Shown: one piece after another, positions 25,251-34,532 of the stretch
How positions within the stretch are numbered: the stretch's first letter is position 1
How the letters are laid out: each line of letters opens with the position of its first letter
From: Streptomyces echinatus
Lineage (GTDB): Bacteria; Actinomycetota; Actinomycetes; Streptomycetales; Streptomycetaceae
DNA length: 64,000 nucleotides
Assembly (NCBI RefSeq): GCF_014203595.1
Contig: NZ_JACHJK010000010.1
Location: forward strand, 62,001-126,000
Direction: 5' to 3'
Made by a program: the position numbers and the translations under genes
The notes under the pieces: model-generated
Seen by the model: the letters and a program-made list of their open reading frames with translations, nothing else
The model's database searches: none
What the model was told of the DNA's origin: nothing

Positions 25251-27956
25251 ATGGACCCGACAGGAGCAGCCTTGTCCGAACCACAGTCCGCCGGCCGCGC
25301 TCAGTGGCGCGTCGTGCTCAACGGCGAGGGGCAGTACTCGATCTGGTGGACCGGTCGTGAACTGCCCGCCGGCTGGCGCTCCGAGGGGACCAGCGGGACG
25401 CGGGAGCGGTGCCTGGCCCGGGTGCAGGAGGTGTGGTCCGATCTGCGTCCGGCGGGGCTGCGCCGTCGTACGGCGGAGGGGGTGAGCGCGGGGGGTGTCT
25501 GCGTCGCGGGGGTCGTGGGGCGGCAGGCGCGCCGGGTGCCGGGGGCGGCGGCCGTGCAGGGTGAGGGGTTCGCGCTGTCCTTCGCGGGGCTCGACGCGTT
25601 GTCGAACCGCTGGGCCCGGTATCTGCGGTCGCTGGGGGTGGGGCGCGGTGCGCTGGTGGGGGTGCTGCTCGGGCGAAGGGCCGAGCTGCACGCGGTGACG
25701 CTCGGCGCGTGGAAGGCGGGGGCCGGGTGTCTGCCGCTGGATCCGGAGTTCCCGCCGGCCCGGCTGCGCGCGCTGCTCGCCGCCTCGGGGGCGCGGGTCC
25801 TGGTCACCGAAGTCGCCCATGGCCTCGACGGGTTCGCGGGGAAGGTCCGGTACGTGGACGATCCCGAGGTGTGCGGCGCGCTCGCCCGGCACTCGCAGGA
25901 GGCGCTCGGCGGGGCCCCGGATCCGGAGGACGTGGCGTATGTGACGCAGGTGCCCGCGGCGGCCGGCCGGCCGCTCGCCGTGGCGGTCACGCATCGTGGC
26001 CTGGCGGACCATGTGTCGTCGGCGGCCGGGGAGTTGACCGGTGCCGGTGGTGGTACGGCGGTGTTCGCGTCGGTCGCCTCCGAGCTGGCGGCGGCGGGCA
26101 TGTGGGCGCCGCTGTGGGCCGGACAGCGGGTGCTGCTCGCGCCGCGGAGCCTGGATCTGGCGGAGCTGGGAGAGCGGCTCGCGGCCGCCGGCCCGTTCGC
26201 GTTCCTGGTCCTGACGCCGGGCCAGCTGGAGTTGCTCGTACGTCAGTTGGGGGAGGCGGGGAGCGCGGCGCTGGCCGGGACGTTCGTGGTCGCGGGCGGG
26301 GCGCCCGGGCCGGCCGCGGCGCGGCTCGCCGGACTGCTCGGCCCCGGCCGGCTGCGCACCGTGTGCGGGACGGCCGAGACGTCGTACGGCACCTTCCCCG
26401 CCCCCGGCGCGGACGCGCGGCTGCGGGTGCTCGACGACGCCTGTCTGCCGGTCCCGGACGGTGCGGTGGGCGAGCTGTACGTGGCCGGTGCGGGCGTCGC
26501 CCGCGGCTATGTGGACCGGGCGGCGCTGACGGCGCAGCGGTTCGTGCCCGACCCCTACGGTCCGGCGGGGACGCGGATGCACCGCACCGGGCAGCTCGCG
26601 CGCCGGACGGCGTCGGGAGAGGTGCGGCTGCTCGGCCGTACCGACCGGCAGCTGTGGGTGCGCGGCCACCGGGCCGACCCGGCGGAGACCGAGGAGGCGC
26701 TCCACGACCACCCGAGCGTCGGGGAGGCCGTCGTCATCGGCGTGCAGTCCGCGCCGGGCGATGTCCGGCTGGCCGCCTATGTGGTACCGCGCCCCGGCGC
26801 GCAGGGCCTGGACGCGACGGCGCTGGCGGCCCATTGCGGGCGGCGGCTGCCCGGACACCTGGTCCCCGCGAGCCTCACCCTCCTCGACGAGGTGCCGCGT
26901 GACGCCGACGGACGGGTGGAGCGGGCGGCGCTGCCCGGGCCGCACGCGCGGGGCGGACCGGACGGCTCCGGCGCGCGGGGCGGACCGGACGGCTCCGGCG
27001 CGCGGGCCGCGCCGGGGCCCCGCACGTTTCCGGGCGGTCGCGATCTCGCGGAACTGCTCGCGGCGCACCGGGTGCCGGGCGCCTGTGTCGCCGTACTGGA
27101 GGACGGCGGTTTAGTGGCGGTCGAGGCCGCGGGCAGCGACGGCGCGGGCCGGTCGATCACCCCGCGCACCGCCTTCCCGGTGGGGAGGCTGAGCCGGCAC
27201 GTCGCGGCCCTGGGCGCGCTGCGCCTGGTGGACGAGGGGCTGCTGGCGCCGGACGCCGGGGTCGGCCGCGCCGGGGGCCCGCCGGTCACCCTGGCGGATC
27301 TGCTGGGCCCCCGCCGTGCCGACGCGGATGCCGGGCTGCTGCCCGCGCTGCTGGAGGACGCCACGGGCGAGGCGTTCGGCCCGCTGATGCGGCGTCTGGT
27401 GCTCGGGCCGCTCGGCCTGGACGACAGCTGTTTCGGCGGGCCCCCGTCCCGTACCGGCGGACGGACCGGCGCCCCGGCGGCCCGGGTGGGCCATGACGCC
27501 GGCGGTCGCGCGCTCGACGGCGCCCGCCGGGCCGCGGATCCGGCCGAGCTGTGGACCACCGCCGCCGACCTGGCCGAGGTGGCGCTGGAGCTCCGGCGCT
27601 GCGTGCTCGGCGCCCCGCTGGCTCTGCTCGGCCGGGACACCGCGGCCCGTCTGCTGGCCGCGGGTCCGGACGGTGCTCTCGGCCCGGCCACGGCGGCCGG
27701 TGTCCTCGGTTCCGACACGGAGTTCCGGCACGAGGCGGCCCCGCCCGGCCATTACGCCGCGTCGGTGCTCCGGCTGCGCGCGGGCCGCGGCCTGGTCGTG
27801 CTGGCCAACGGCCGGGCAGGTGACCGGGTGGGCAGGGAGATCGAGGACCGGCTGAGGAGCCTACGCCAGATGACGGACAGCCAGCGGACGGCCGGTGACG
27901 GAACGTGGCGTCATCCCCGGGATCCGCAGGAAGGCGGCGAAGTTACCGATACGTAG
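25251..27956 (+). CDS. Degenerate MbtH-adenylation-beta-lactamase-like fusion
   Basis: A 901-residue three-part protein. Residues about 17-70 are an MbtH-like domain (NGEGQYSIW, ELPAGW, WSDLRP). About 85-560 is an NRPS adenylation domain, but key motifs are eroded: the TSGSTG-PKG loop reads QVPAAAGRPLAVAVTHRG, the A5 YGPTE is CGTAET, A7 TGD is TGQ, and the A10 lysine is arginine (DGRVER). The C-terminal third resembles a serine-hydrolase/class C beta-lactamase domain, but the SxxK position reads RLSR. All three parts recognisable yet catalytically disabled suggests a scaffold or sensor. An in-frame TTG at 25272 has a better ribosome site (AGGAG, 5 nt) than the ATG at 25251. It may belong to the cluster that follows. 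Confidence 0.75.
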   Translation: MDPTGAALSEPQSAGRAQWRVVLNGEGQYSIWWTGRELPAGWRSEGTSGTRERCLARVQEVWSDLRPAGLRRRTAEGVSAGGVCVAGVVGRQARRVPGAAAVQGEGFALSFAGLDALSNRWARYLRSLGVGRGALVGVLLGRRAELHAVTLGAWKAGAGCLPLDPEFPPARLRALLAASGARVLVTEVAHGLDGFAGKVRYVDDPEVCGALARHSQEALGGAPDPEDVAYVTQVPAAAGRPLAVAVTHRGLADHVSSAAGELTGAGGGTAVFASVASELAAAGMWAPLWAGQRVLLAPRSLDLAELGERLAAAGPFAFLVLTPGQLELLVRQLGEAGSAALAGTFVVAGGAPGPAAARLAGLLGPGRLRTVCGTAETSYGTFPAPGADARLRVLDDACLPVPDGAVGELYVAGAGVARGYVDRAALTAQRFVPDPYGPAGTRMHRTGQLARRTASGEVRLLGRTDRQLWVRGHRADPAETEEALHDHPSVGEAVVIGVQSAPGDVRLAAYVVPRPGAQGLDATALAAHCGRRLPGHLVPASLTLLDEVPRDADGRVERAALPGPHARGGPDGSGARGGPDGSGARAAPGPRTFPGGRDLAELLAAHRVPGACVAVLEDGGLVAVEAAGSDGAGRSITPRTAFPVGRLSRHVAALGALRLVDEGLLAPDAGVGRAGGPPVTLADLLGPRRADADAGLLPALLEDATGEAFGPLMRRLVLGPLGLDDSCFGGPPSRTGGRTGAPAARVGHDAGGRALDGARRAADPAELWTTAADLAEVALELRRCVLGAPLALLGRDTAARLLAAGPDGALGPATAAGVLGSDTEFRHEAAPPGHYAASVLRLRAGRGLVVLANGRAGDRVGREIEDRLRSLRQMTDSQRTAGDGTWRHPRDPQEGGEVTDT
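26946..26999 (+). repeat. Two tandem 27-bp in-frame repeats
   Basis: Two adjacent identical 27-bp units (26946-26972 and 26973-26999) encode ARGGPDGSG twice in the linker between the adenylation-like and beta-lactamase-like parts. The copy number may vary between strains. Confidence 0.85.
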
Positions 27957-28063
27957 AGTGAGTTGGTGCGGAACTGTGTTGTCAGGCCCAGAAGTACTCC
28001 ACACAATGTTTGCGCAATGTCTTCGCGGGGGGCGGGGCGTGCGCAGTCCTGGGAGGAGGCGGT

Positions 28064-31000
28064 GTGGCGCCCCGATTGTCGTTCCAGGTGCTGGGCCCGC
28101 TCAAGGTGAGTGTGGACGGACGGCCACTGCTGCTGCGCAGCGCACGGCAGCGCACGGTGCTGGCGGTGCTGCTGCTCACTCCCGGACGCGCGGTCTCCGT
28201 GGACGCGCTCGCGGACGCCGTCTGGCACAGCGGTCCGCCCGCCACCGCCCGCAACCAGATCGCCATCTGCGTCTCCGCGCTGCGCAAGACGTTCCGCGAC
28301 GAGGCGGGCGTGGACGGCCTCATCGAGACGATGCTGCCCGGCTATGTGCTGCACCGGGAGGGCCACTACGTCGACGTGGCCGACCTGTACGAGTCGGCCG
28401 CGGCCGCCCGCGCCGCCGCCGAGGCCGGGGAGGCGAACGAGGCGGCGGCCCACTTCGAGGACGCGCTCGCGCTGTGGTCGGGACCGGTGCTCGACGGCAT
28501 GGACGGCAGCGCGCTGAGCGGCGCGGTGGGCCGGATCTCCGAGCTGAGGACCAACCTGATCGAGGAGTACGCCGCCGTCCAGCTCCAGCAGGGCCGCTAT
28601 GTGTCGGTGATGGAGAGCCTGGGCCCGGTCGTCGCCGAGCACCCGCTGCGCGAGCACGCCCGAGCCGTCCTCATGCGGGCCTACCATCTCTCGGGCCGCC
28701 GGTCCGAGGCGCTGGACCTCTACCGCGAGGGGCGCCGCATCCTCGTCGCCGAGCTGGGCGTCGAGCCGGGCGGGGAACTGCGGGACATCCACCGCACGGT
28801 GCTGGAGGGCGACGGACGGGCCTCCTCGAAGGCGGCCGCCGCACCGGACACCGTGGTTCCCGAGGCCGCCCCCGACCCGGCTCCCGTCACCGTGCCCCGG
28901 CAACTCCCCCTGTCCCACGAGCCGTTCGTGGGCCGTGAGGAGGAACTCGGGCTGCTGCAGCGACTCGTGCCGCCGGCGCCGGGGTACACCGGTGGCACCT
29001 CGGCCCGCATCGCGGCGATCTGTGGCCCGGCCGGAGTCGGCAAGAGCGCGCTCGCGCTGCACTGGGCCGACCGCGTCACGGGGCGCTTCCCCGACGGCCA
29101 GCTCTACCTGGACCTCCGGGACCCGCACGGGCACGGCGGCCTCGGCAGACCCGAGGCCGCTCTGGAGCGGGCGCTGCGAGCGCTCGGCGTGCCCGGCACC
29201 TCGATCCCCGCGGGCCTCGAGGACCGGGCCGCGCTGTATCGCAGCACGCTCGACGGCAGACGGCTGCTCGTCGTCCTCGACGACGCCCGCTCGGTGGAAC
29301 AGATCCGCCCGCTGATGCCCGGCCGCGGCTCCGCCCGGGTCCTGGTCACCAGCCGGGACCCGTTGAACGAGCTCGCCGGGACGTCCGCCGTGACCCGCCT
29401 GGAACTGGGTGCCATGAGCCCGGCCGAGTCCCTCAAGCTGCTCGCCGCCACGATCGGCGAACACCGGGTGGCGGCCGAACCGGCGGCGGCGACGCGCCTG
29501 GTGGAGCTGTGCGACCGGCTGCCGCTGGCCCTGCGGGTCGTCGCCACCCGGCTGCTGTCCGACCACCGCTGGTCGCTGCGCCGGATGGCGGCGCAGATGG
29601 AGGACCGCCGCGAGCGCGTGAGCGTGCTCAGCCCGGGCGAGAGCGGGGTGCGCTCGGGCGCCTGGCTCGGCTACCGGGCCCTGTCGGTACAGGCCGCGCG
29701 GCTCTACCGGCAGCTGAGCATGCTGGAGGTGCCCGACTTCCCGGCCTGGATCGGCGCCCCCGTCCTCGACATCGGCCCGGACGCGTCCGAGGAGCTGCTC
29801 CACCAGCTCGTCGGCGCGCAGCTCCTGGAGATCGGCCCCGCGCGGGGCGGCGCCACCCGCTTCCGGTTCCAGAACCTGATGCGGCAGTTCGCCCAGGAGC
29901 GGTGCCTGGCCGAGGACAGCGCGCAGGAGCGTGAGCAGGCCCTGGAACGGGTCCTGACCACCGTGCTCACACTGGTGTACGCGGCGCAGGAGCAGCTGTA
30001 CGGCAAGGGCGAGGCCCCGCACGGCGGCCCGGCGCACTCCAGGCCGGTCCCGGGCGAGACGGTGAGCGAACTCGTCGCCGACCCCATCGAGTGGTTCGAG
30101 GGCGAACGGGAGGCCCTCGGCGCCCTGGTGGCGCAGGCGGTGCGGGACGGCCAGGCGGAACGCGCCTGGCTCCTCGCGGTGGGGACGGTTCCGTTCTACG
30201 AGACCCGCAACTACCTGGAGGACTGGCGGCGCACCGCCGAGTGCGCCCTGGAAGGCGCCCGGCGCGCCGGTGACGCCCGCGGGGCGGGCACCATGCTCCG
30301 CTCCCTGGGCACGCTCGCCATCTACCAGCGCCGCTACGAGGAGGCGCGGGAGCTGCTGCTCACCGCCCTGACCCAGCTGGAGCGCGGCGACGACACCCAG
30401 GGCCGGGCCATCGTGCGGCGCAACCTCGCGGTGTGCGCCCGCTTCTTCGGGGACCTGGCCGGAGCGGCCCGTTACTGCGAGGAGTCCCTGGTGCTGTTCA
30501 GGCGGGCCGGGGACAACTCGGGGCTCTCCCACGCGCTGGGGCTGCTCGCCCAGATCGAGATCGAGCAGGGCAACCCCGAGCGCGGCGTGGAGCTGAGCAA
30601 CCAGGCGATCGAGGTCAGTTACGAGGCGGGCTCGCTGCGCAGCCGCACCCAGAACCTGTACCGGCTCGCCGAGGCGCTGCTCGTGGCGGGCCGGTCGGCG
30701 CAGGCGGAGCGGATCTGCCACGACGTGGTGGGCCTGACCCGCGGCCAGGGCGACCGGCTCGGCGAGGCCCACGGCCTGTGCGCCCTCGGCGAGGCGCAGT
30801 GGCGGCAGAACGAGCCGCACAAGGCCCGCGCCAGCCTGCGGCGGGCACTGCGCCTCGCCGAAGAGGTGGGCGACCGGTTCCTGCAGGCCCGGATCGTCAC
30901 CCACCTCGCCTGCGCCGAGGCGATCGGCGGCGGCGCCGGTACGGGTGAGCCGCTGGACTGGGCCCGGGAGGAGTTCCAGACGCTCAACGCGCCGGTGTGG

Positions 31001-31099
31001 GAGCGGCGCGCCGGCCGGCTGCGCGAGGTCCTGGAGTCGCACGACTCGGCCCGGCCCATCGAGGGTTCGATGCTGGCCTGTCTGCTCGCCGACCGCTGA
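28064..31099 (+). CDS. SARP/AfsR-type regulator with NB-ARC and TPR domains
   Basis: A 1,011-residue large SARP regulator. Order: OmpR-like winged helix (about 1-95), bacterial transcriptional activator domain (about 100-245), NB-ARC ATPase with P-loop CGPAGVGKSALALHW near 320 and Walker B LLVVLDDARS, then tetratricopeptide-type helices to the C-terminus. Such proteins activate antibiotic clusters and may use ATP binding as a switch. The GTG at 28064 is chosen because GGAGGAGG lies just upstream and the winged helix begins at once; the frame extends to 28010. It precedes the meroterpenoid genes and is a likely pathway regulator. Confidence 0.9.
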   Translation: MAPRLSFQVLGPLKVSVDGRPLLLRSARQRTVLAVLLLTPGRAVSVDALADAVWHSGPPATARNQIAICVSALRKTFRDEAGVDGLIETMLPGYVLHREGHYVDVADLYESAAAARAAAEAGEANEAAAHFEDALALWSGPVLDGMDGSALSGAVGRISELRTNLIEEYAAVQLQQGRYVSVMESLGPVVAEHPLREHARAVLMRAYHLSGRRSEALDLYREGRRILVAELGVEPGGELRDIHRTVLEGDGRASSKAAAAPDTVVPEAAPDPAPVTVPRQLPLSHEPFVGREEELGLLQRLVPPAPGYTGGTSARIAAICGPAGVGKSALALHWADRVTGRFPDGQLYLDLRDPHGHGGLGRPEAALERALRALGVPGTSIPAGLEDRAALYRSTLDGRRLLVVLDDARSVEQIRPLMPGRGSARVLVTSRDPLNELAGTSAVTRLELGAMSPAESLKLLAATIGEHRVAAEPAAATRLVELCDRLPLALRVVATRLLSDHRWSLRRMAAQMEDRRERVSVLSPGESGVRSGAWLGYRALSVQAARLYRQLSMLEVPDFPAWIGAPVLDIGPDASEELLHQLVGAQLLEIGPARGGATRFRFQNLMRQFAQERCLAEDSAQEREQALERVLTTVLTLVYAAQEQLYGKGEAPHGGPAHSRPVPGETVSELVADPIEWFEGEREALGALVAQAVRDGQAERAWLLAVGTVPFYETRNYLEDWRRTAECALEGARRAGDARGAGTMLRSLGTLAIYQRRYEEARELLLTALTQLERGDDTQGRAIVRRNLAVCARFFGDLAGAARYCEESLVLFRRAGDNSGLSHALGLLAQIEIEQGNPERGVELSNQAIEVSYEAGSLRSRTQNLYRLAEALLVAGRSAQAERICHDVVGLTRGQGDRLGEAHGLCALGEAQWRQNEPHKARASLRRALRLAEEVGDRFLQARIVTHLACAEAIGGGAGTGEPLDWAREEFQTLNAPVWERRAGRLREVLESHDSARPIEGSMLACLLADR

Positions 31100-31167
31100 C
31101 CGGCGCGCCCCCCTCGCCCCTCCCCCTCCCCCTCCCCCTGACGCTGTCCGCGTGTCCCGGGTACGCC

Positions 31168-31344
31168 TCAGGTCCAGGGCAGATCGTTCTCCGCGGCGCT
31201 GCCGTGCGCGCTGACCGACGTCCACGGCAGATCGCCGTTGGGCGCATCGCCCGCGCCCTGTCCCGCGCCCACGGCGAGAAGCAGCGGAAGAAAGAGCAGC
31301 GCGGTACCGGCGAGCGCACTTGCGACCATACGGGGCTTACGCAT
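31168..31344 (-). CDS. 58-residue secreted peptide with two DLPWT motifs
   Basis: This short gene encodes MRKPRMVASALAGTALLFLP followed by a further hydrophobic stretch, a plausible Sec signal sequence. A mature tail of about 30 residues contains NGDLPWTSV and ends exactly in ENDLPWT. The ATG at 31344 is preceded by GAGGAG with an 8-nt spacer, strong support for translation. The repeated DLPWT with a terminal copy suggests a processed or recognised peptide (signal, ligand or export tag). It is divergent from the second SARP gene, with a dyad operator candidate between them. No cysteines or RiPP enzymes are seen. Function unknown. Confidence 0.7.
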   Translation of the reverse strand: MRKPRMVASALAGTALLFLPLLLAVGAGQGAGDAPNGDLPWTSVSAHGSAAENDLPWT

Positions 31345-31447
31345 GAAGGAATCTCCTCATCGTTTTCCGGAAAAGCCTGCAGAAACGCCTCGGTGGATTT
31401 TCTGGAAGCATCCTAGGGGCGCACGCTATTGATGTGATTTCGCTGCT

Positions 31448-31465
31448 ATTTCGTGCACTCGAAAT
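31448..31465. promoter_or_regulatory. Perfect dyad, candidate operator
   Basis: ATTTCG-TGCACT-CGAAAT is an inverted repeat with 6-bp arms and a 6-bp centre, in an unusually A/T-rich 205-bp gap between the secreted-peptide gene (left, minus) and the second SARP gene (right, plus). The spacing suits a dimeric regulator controlling both. Confidence 0.5.
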
Positions 31466-31549
31466 CGCTTCGATAACGCATGGAAATCGCCCGCGGATAA
31501 GGTTCTGGAGTGTAATTCGCCGGAGGTTTCGCGGGATGGAGATTGCGCT

Positions 31550-33409
31550 GTGCTGAACTCTGCTGGTGTGGCTTTCCGGCCCGCCGAGGGGGCCGCCGGA
31601 CAGGATGGTCCGGGAGCGGACGCGTCACGGGCGCTCGAATTCCGGCTGCTCGGCCCGGTCTCCGCGGCCCGGGCCGGCGTGGCGGTCCCGCTGTCCGGAG
31701 CGAAGATCCACACCGTGCTCGCGGTGCTGCTGCTCGCCCGCGGCGCTCTGGTCGCCGACAGCCGGCTGAGCACCGCGCTGTGGGGAGACGCACCGCCGCC
31801 CACGTCGAACGCGCAGATCTACACCTATGTGTCCCGGCTCAGGAAAACACTCGGGAACTGCGTGCGCATCACCCGGAAGGGGCCGGGATATGTTCTCGAC
31901 GCCCGCGATGCCGAGGTCGATCTCTTCTCCTTCGAACGACTCGACCGGCTGGGCCGCCAGGCCCTTGAGGAGAACCGTTTCGAGGAAGCGGGCAGGCTGC
32001 TCGGCGACGCGCTCGACTGCTGGAGCGGCCAGGCCCTGGAGAACGTGACCGAGCACCTTCTGCGGTTCGAGCGGCCGCGCCTGGAATTCCTGCGGGCACA
32101 GGCGCTGGAGCGCCGGATCGAGGCCGACCTGTCGCTCGGCCGGCACCGCTCACTGGTGCCCGAGCTGCTTTCCCTGGTGGCCCGTTTCCCCATGGACGAG
32201 AACCTGCGCGCCCACCTGATCACCGCACTGCACCGCTCCGACCGGCAGGCCGAGGCCGTCCAGGTCTACGGCGAGGGCCGCCGGATCCTCGACGAGCAGC
32301 TCGGCGTCGTGCCCGGGCAGCAGCTCAGCGAGGCCTACCTGCGGATGCTGCGCGGCGAGGGCGCCGTCCCGCCACGCCGGCCGCTCATGCTGCTGCCCGC
32401 CCGGGCCGCCGCGTTCACCGGCCGCGCCGGCGAGGCGGCCCGGCTCAGGTCGCTGCTGCTGCGCCGCCCCTCGGGCCCCGGCGCACGGCTCAGGGCGGCG
32501 CTGGTCACGGGGATGCCCGGCAGCGGCAAGACGGCCCTGGCCGCCGAGGTGGCCCACGGCTGTGCCGAGGCGTTCCCGGACGGCGTGGTGCACGCCGACC
32601 TCCAGGACGCCGACGGGGCCGCACGCCCGCCCTCGGCCGTGCTCGCGGAGCTGCTCACCGCACTGGGCGAGACCGAGGATCCCGCACGGACCGCCCGGCT
32701 CGGCCCGAGCGAGCTGGTGCGCCGCTACCGGGCCCGGATCGCGGACTCCCGGCTGCTCGTCGTACTCGACGACGCGTCGGGCGACGCGCAGCTGGCCGGG
32801 CTGCTGCCCGTCGGTCCGGACAACGCGCTGCTCGTCACCAGCCGGGCGCGGCCGGCGGCCCTGCCCGCCGCCCACACCGTCAGCCTCGGGCCGCTGGACG
32901 ACGAGGACGCCGTGGCGCTGCTCGCCGAGACCGCCGGCGCCGACCGTGTCCGCGCCGAACCCGCGGCGGTCCGGGACCTGGTGCGCTACTGCGCCGGGCT
33001 GCCCCTCGCGCTGCGGATCGCGGGCGCCCGGCTCGCCGCCCGCCCGCAGCGGACGGTGGCCCGGTTCGCCGCCCAGCTCGCCGACCCGCGCACCCGGCTC
33101 GCCGCCCTGAGCTACGGCAGCCTCGACCTGTCCCGCACCCTCGGCCGCGCCCTGATCCGGCTGACCCCGGGCACCGCGGCCGTGCTGCCCTGGCTCGCCC
33201 CGGTGGGGCCGGGCCCCTTCACCGCCCGGCTGGCGGGCGAGGTGACCGGCCTGGCCGAGGCCGAGGCGGCCCGCGCCCTGGAGGAACTCGTCGACGCCGG
33301 ACTGCTCTTCGCGGAGCCCGACGGCGCCCTCGGCGAGGACCGCTACCGCTTCCACCCGCTGGTCCTGCTGCACGCGGCCACGACTCCCCGCAGGGACCTG
33401 CCGCGGTGA
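31550..33409 (+). CDS. SARP regulator with NB-ARC domain, no TPR
   Basis: A 619-residue regulator. It has a winged-helix DNA-binding domain (FRLLGPVSAARAGVAVPLSG onward, about 28-115), a BTAD activator domain (to about 265), and an NB-ARC ATPase with P-loop GMPGSGKTALAAEVAHG near 321 and Walker B LLVVLDDASGD. It stops after the ATPase's winged-helix tail, so it lacks the TPR array of the larger regulator upstream. The start is a non-ATG codon at 31550; the stretch before the winged helix is low in conservation. It is immediately upstream of the prenyltransferase operon and probably activates it. Confidence 0.88.
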   Translation: MLNSAGVAFRPAEGAAGQDGPGADASRALEFRLLGPVSAARAGVAVPLSGAKIHTVLAVLLLARGALVADSRLSTALWGDAPPPTSNAQIYTYVSRLRKTLGNCVRITRKGPGYVLDARDAEVDLFSFERLDRLGRQALEENRFEEAGRLLGDALDCWSGQALENVTEHLLRFERPRLEFLRAQALERRIEADLSLGRHRSLVPELLSLVARFPMDENLRAHLITALHRSDRQAEAVQVYGEGRRILDEQLGVVPGQQLSEAYLRMLRGEGAVPPRRPLMLLPARAAAFTGRAGEAARLRSLLLRRPSGPGARLRAALVTGMPGSGKTALAAEVAHGCAEAFPDGVVHADLQDADGAARPPSAVLAELLTALGETEDPARTARLGPSELVRRYRARIADSRLLVVLDDASGDAQLAGLLPVGPDNALLVTSRARPAALPAAHTVSLGPLDDEDAVALLAETAGADRVRAEPAAVRDLVRYCAGLPLALRIAGARLAARPQRTVARFAAQLADPRTRLAALSYGSLDLSRTLGRALIRLTPGTAAVLPWLAPVGPGPFTARLAGEVTGLAEAEAARALEELVDAGLLFAEPDGALGEDRYRFHPLVLLHAATTPRRDLPR

Positions 33410-33502
33410 CCCCGTGCCGAGCCGGCGGCCGGTGCGGTGAGAGCCCTGTTCACGACGGACGGCCGAGGCCGGCCGCCAGGAAACGTAAGGATGGTGACTG
33501 CC

Positions 33503-34435
33503 ATGAGTGAGGCGGCCCCGATCACTCGACAAGACGCGGTACAGGCCCTCTACTCGGCCATCGAGGAGGCGGCCGGACTGCTGGAGGTGGAGTACGCCCG
33601 CGAGGACGTGCTGCGCGTCCTGAACCTGTACGGAGGCGATCTCACCCAGGCCGTGGTCGCGTTCCGGGTGGCGACCGGCGCGCGCCGCTCGGGCGAGCTG
33701 GACTGCCGGTTCACGGTGCCGCACGACCTCGACCCGTATCAGCTCGCCGTGGACAACGGGCTGCTGGAGAAGACGGACCACCCCGTCTCCCGGCTGCTCG
33801 CGGACCTGCGCGACAACTGCCCCGTCGACGGCTACGGCATCGACTTCGGCGTCGTGGGCGGGTTCAAGAAGATCTGGGTGGTGCTGCCCCGCACCGCCCT
33901 CCAGGAGGTCACGAAGCTCGCCGGGCTCCCGTCGATGCCGCGCAGCCTCGGTGAGAGCCTCGACTTCATCGCCCGGCACGGCCTCGGCGACACGGTGGGC
34001 CTGCTCGGCATCGACTACCGCCACCGCACCGTCAACATCTACTTCGGCGAGCCGCCGGCCGGGGGCATCGCCCCGGAGTCCGTGCGGTCCATGCTCCGCG
34101 AGATCGACCAGGCAGAACCCAGCGAGCAGATGCTCCGGCTCGGCCGTCAGGCCTTCGGCGTCTACGTGACCCTCAACTGGGACTCCCCGGCCGTCGAACG
34201 GATCTGCTTCGCCGTGGCGACGACGGACCCGGCGTCCCTGCCGGTCGAACTCGACGAGCGCATCGGGATGTTCGTGCGGCACGTGCGGCGCGCCGACCCG
34301 GACACGAAGTTCGTCTACGCCGTCGCCTCCCAGCCCGACGGTGAGTACTACAAGCTCCAGTCCTACTACCGGTGGGGCTCCGGCGTGCCGGAGATCATGC
34401 AGCTCCCCGACGGGGCCCTCGCGGACCCGGTGTGA
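33503..34435 (+). CDS. ABBA-type aromatic prenyltransferase (CloQ/NphB family)
   Basis: A 310-residue soluble prenyltransferase of the CloQ/NphB/Fur7 class, which joins a prenyl group from GPP, FPP or similar to an electron-rich aromatic ring without a DDxxD motif. Seen: length typical of the family, VGGFKKIWVVLPRTAL, VGLLGIDYRHRTVNIYFGE and a C-terminal KFVYAVASQPDGEYYKLQSYYRWG, which match the repeated beta-alpha barrel elements. The ATG at 33503 follows AAGGA by 11 nt; upstream in-frame starts add non-conserved sequence. With the THN synthase, the expected acceptor is a naphthoquinone such as flaviolin or an amino or methoxy derivative. Confidence 0.88.
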   Translation: MSEAAPITRQDAVQALYSAIEEAAGLLEVEYAREDVLRVLNLYGGDLTQAVVAFRVATGARRSGELDCRFTVPHDLDPYQLAVDNGLLEKTDHPVSRLLADLRDNCPVDGYGIDFGVVGGFKKIWVVLPRTALQEVTKLAGLPSMPRSLGESLDFIARHGLGDTVGLLGIDYRHRTVNIYFGEPPAGGIAPESVRSMLREIDQAEPSEQMLRLGRQAFGVYVTLNWDSPAVERICFAVATTDPASLPVELDERIGMFVRHVRRADPDTKFVYAVASQPDGEYYKLQSYYRWGSGVPEIMQLPDGALADPV

Positions 34436-34532
34436 CTTCGCGCCGCCTCACCGCTCCCCTTTCCTCACTCCCCGCTCCGCTCGCTTCTGCGCCTCTTTCC
34501 CCTCTTCTCGACTTCTTCCGGAAGGACCAACC

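Noticed and set aside
24441..27068. An 875-codon minus-strand frame running through the secreted protein and the fusion gene
   Set aside because: Only the last 177 codons form a sensible secreted protein; the rest is Arg/Pro-rich antisense of the MbtH-adenylation gene.
31100..31140. CCCTCC-type short repeats after the first SARP gene
   Set aside because: Only a few units of a simple G/C-rich repeat; no sign of a functional array or CRISPR structure.
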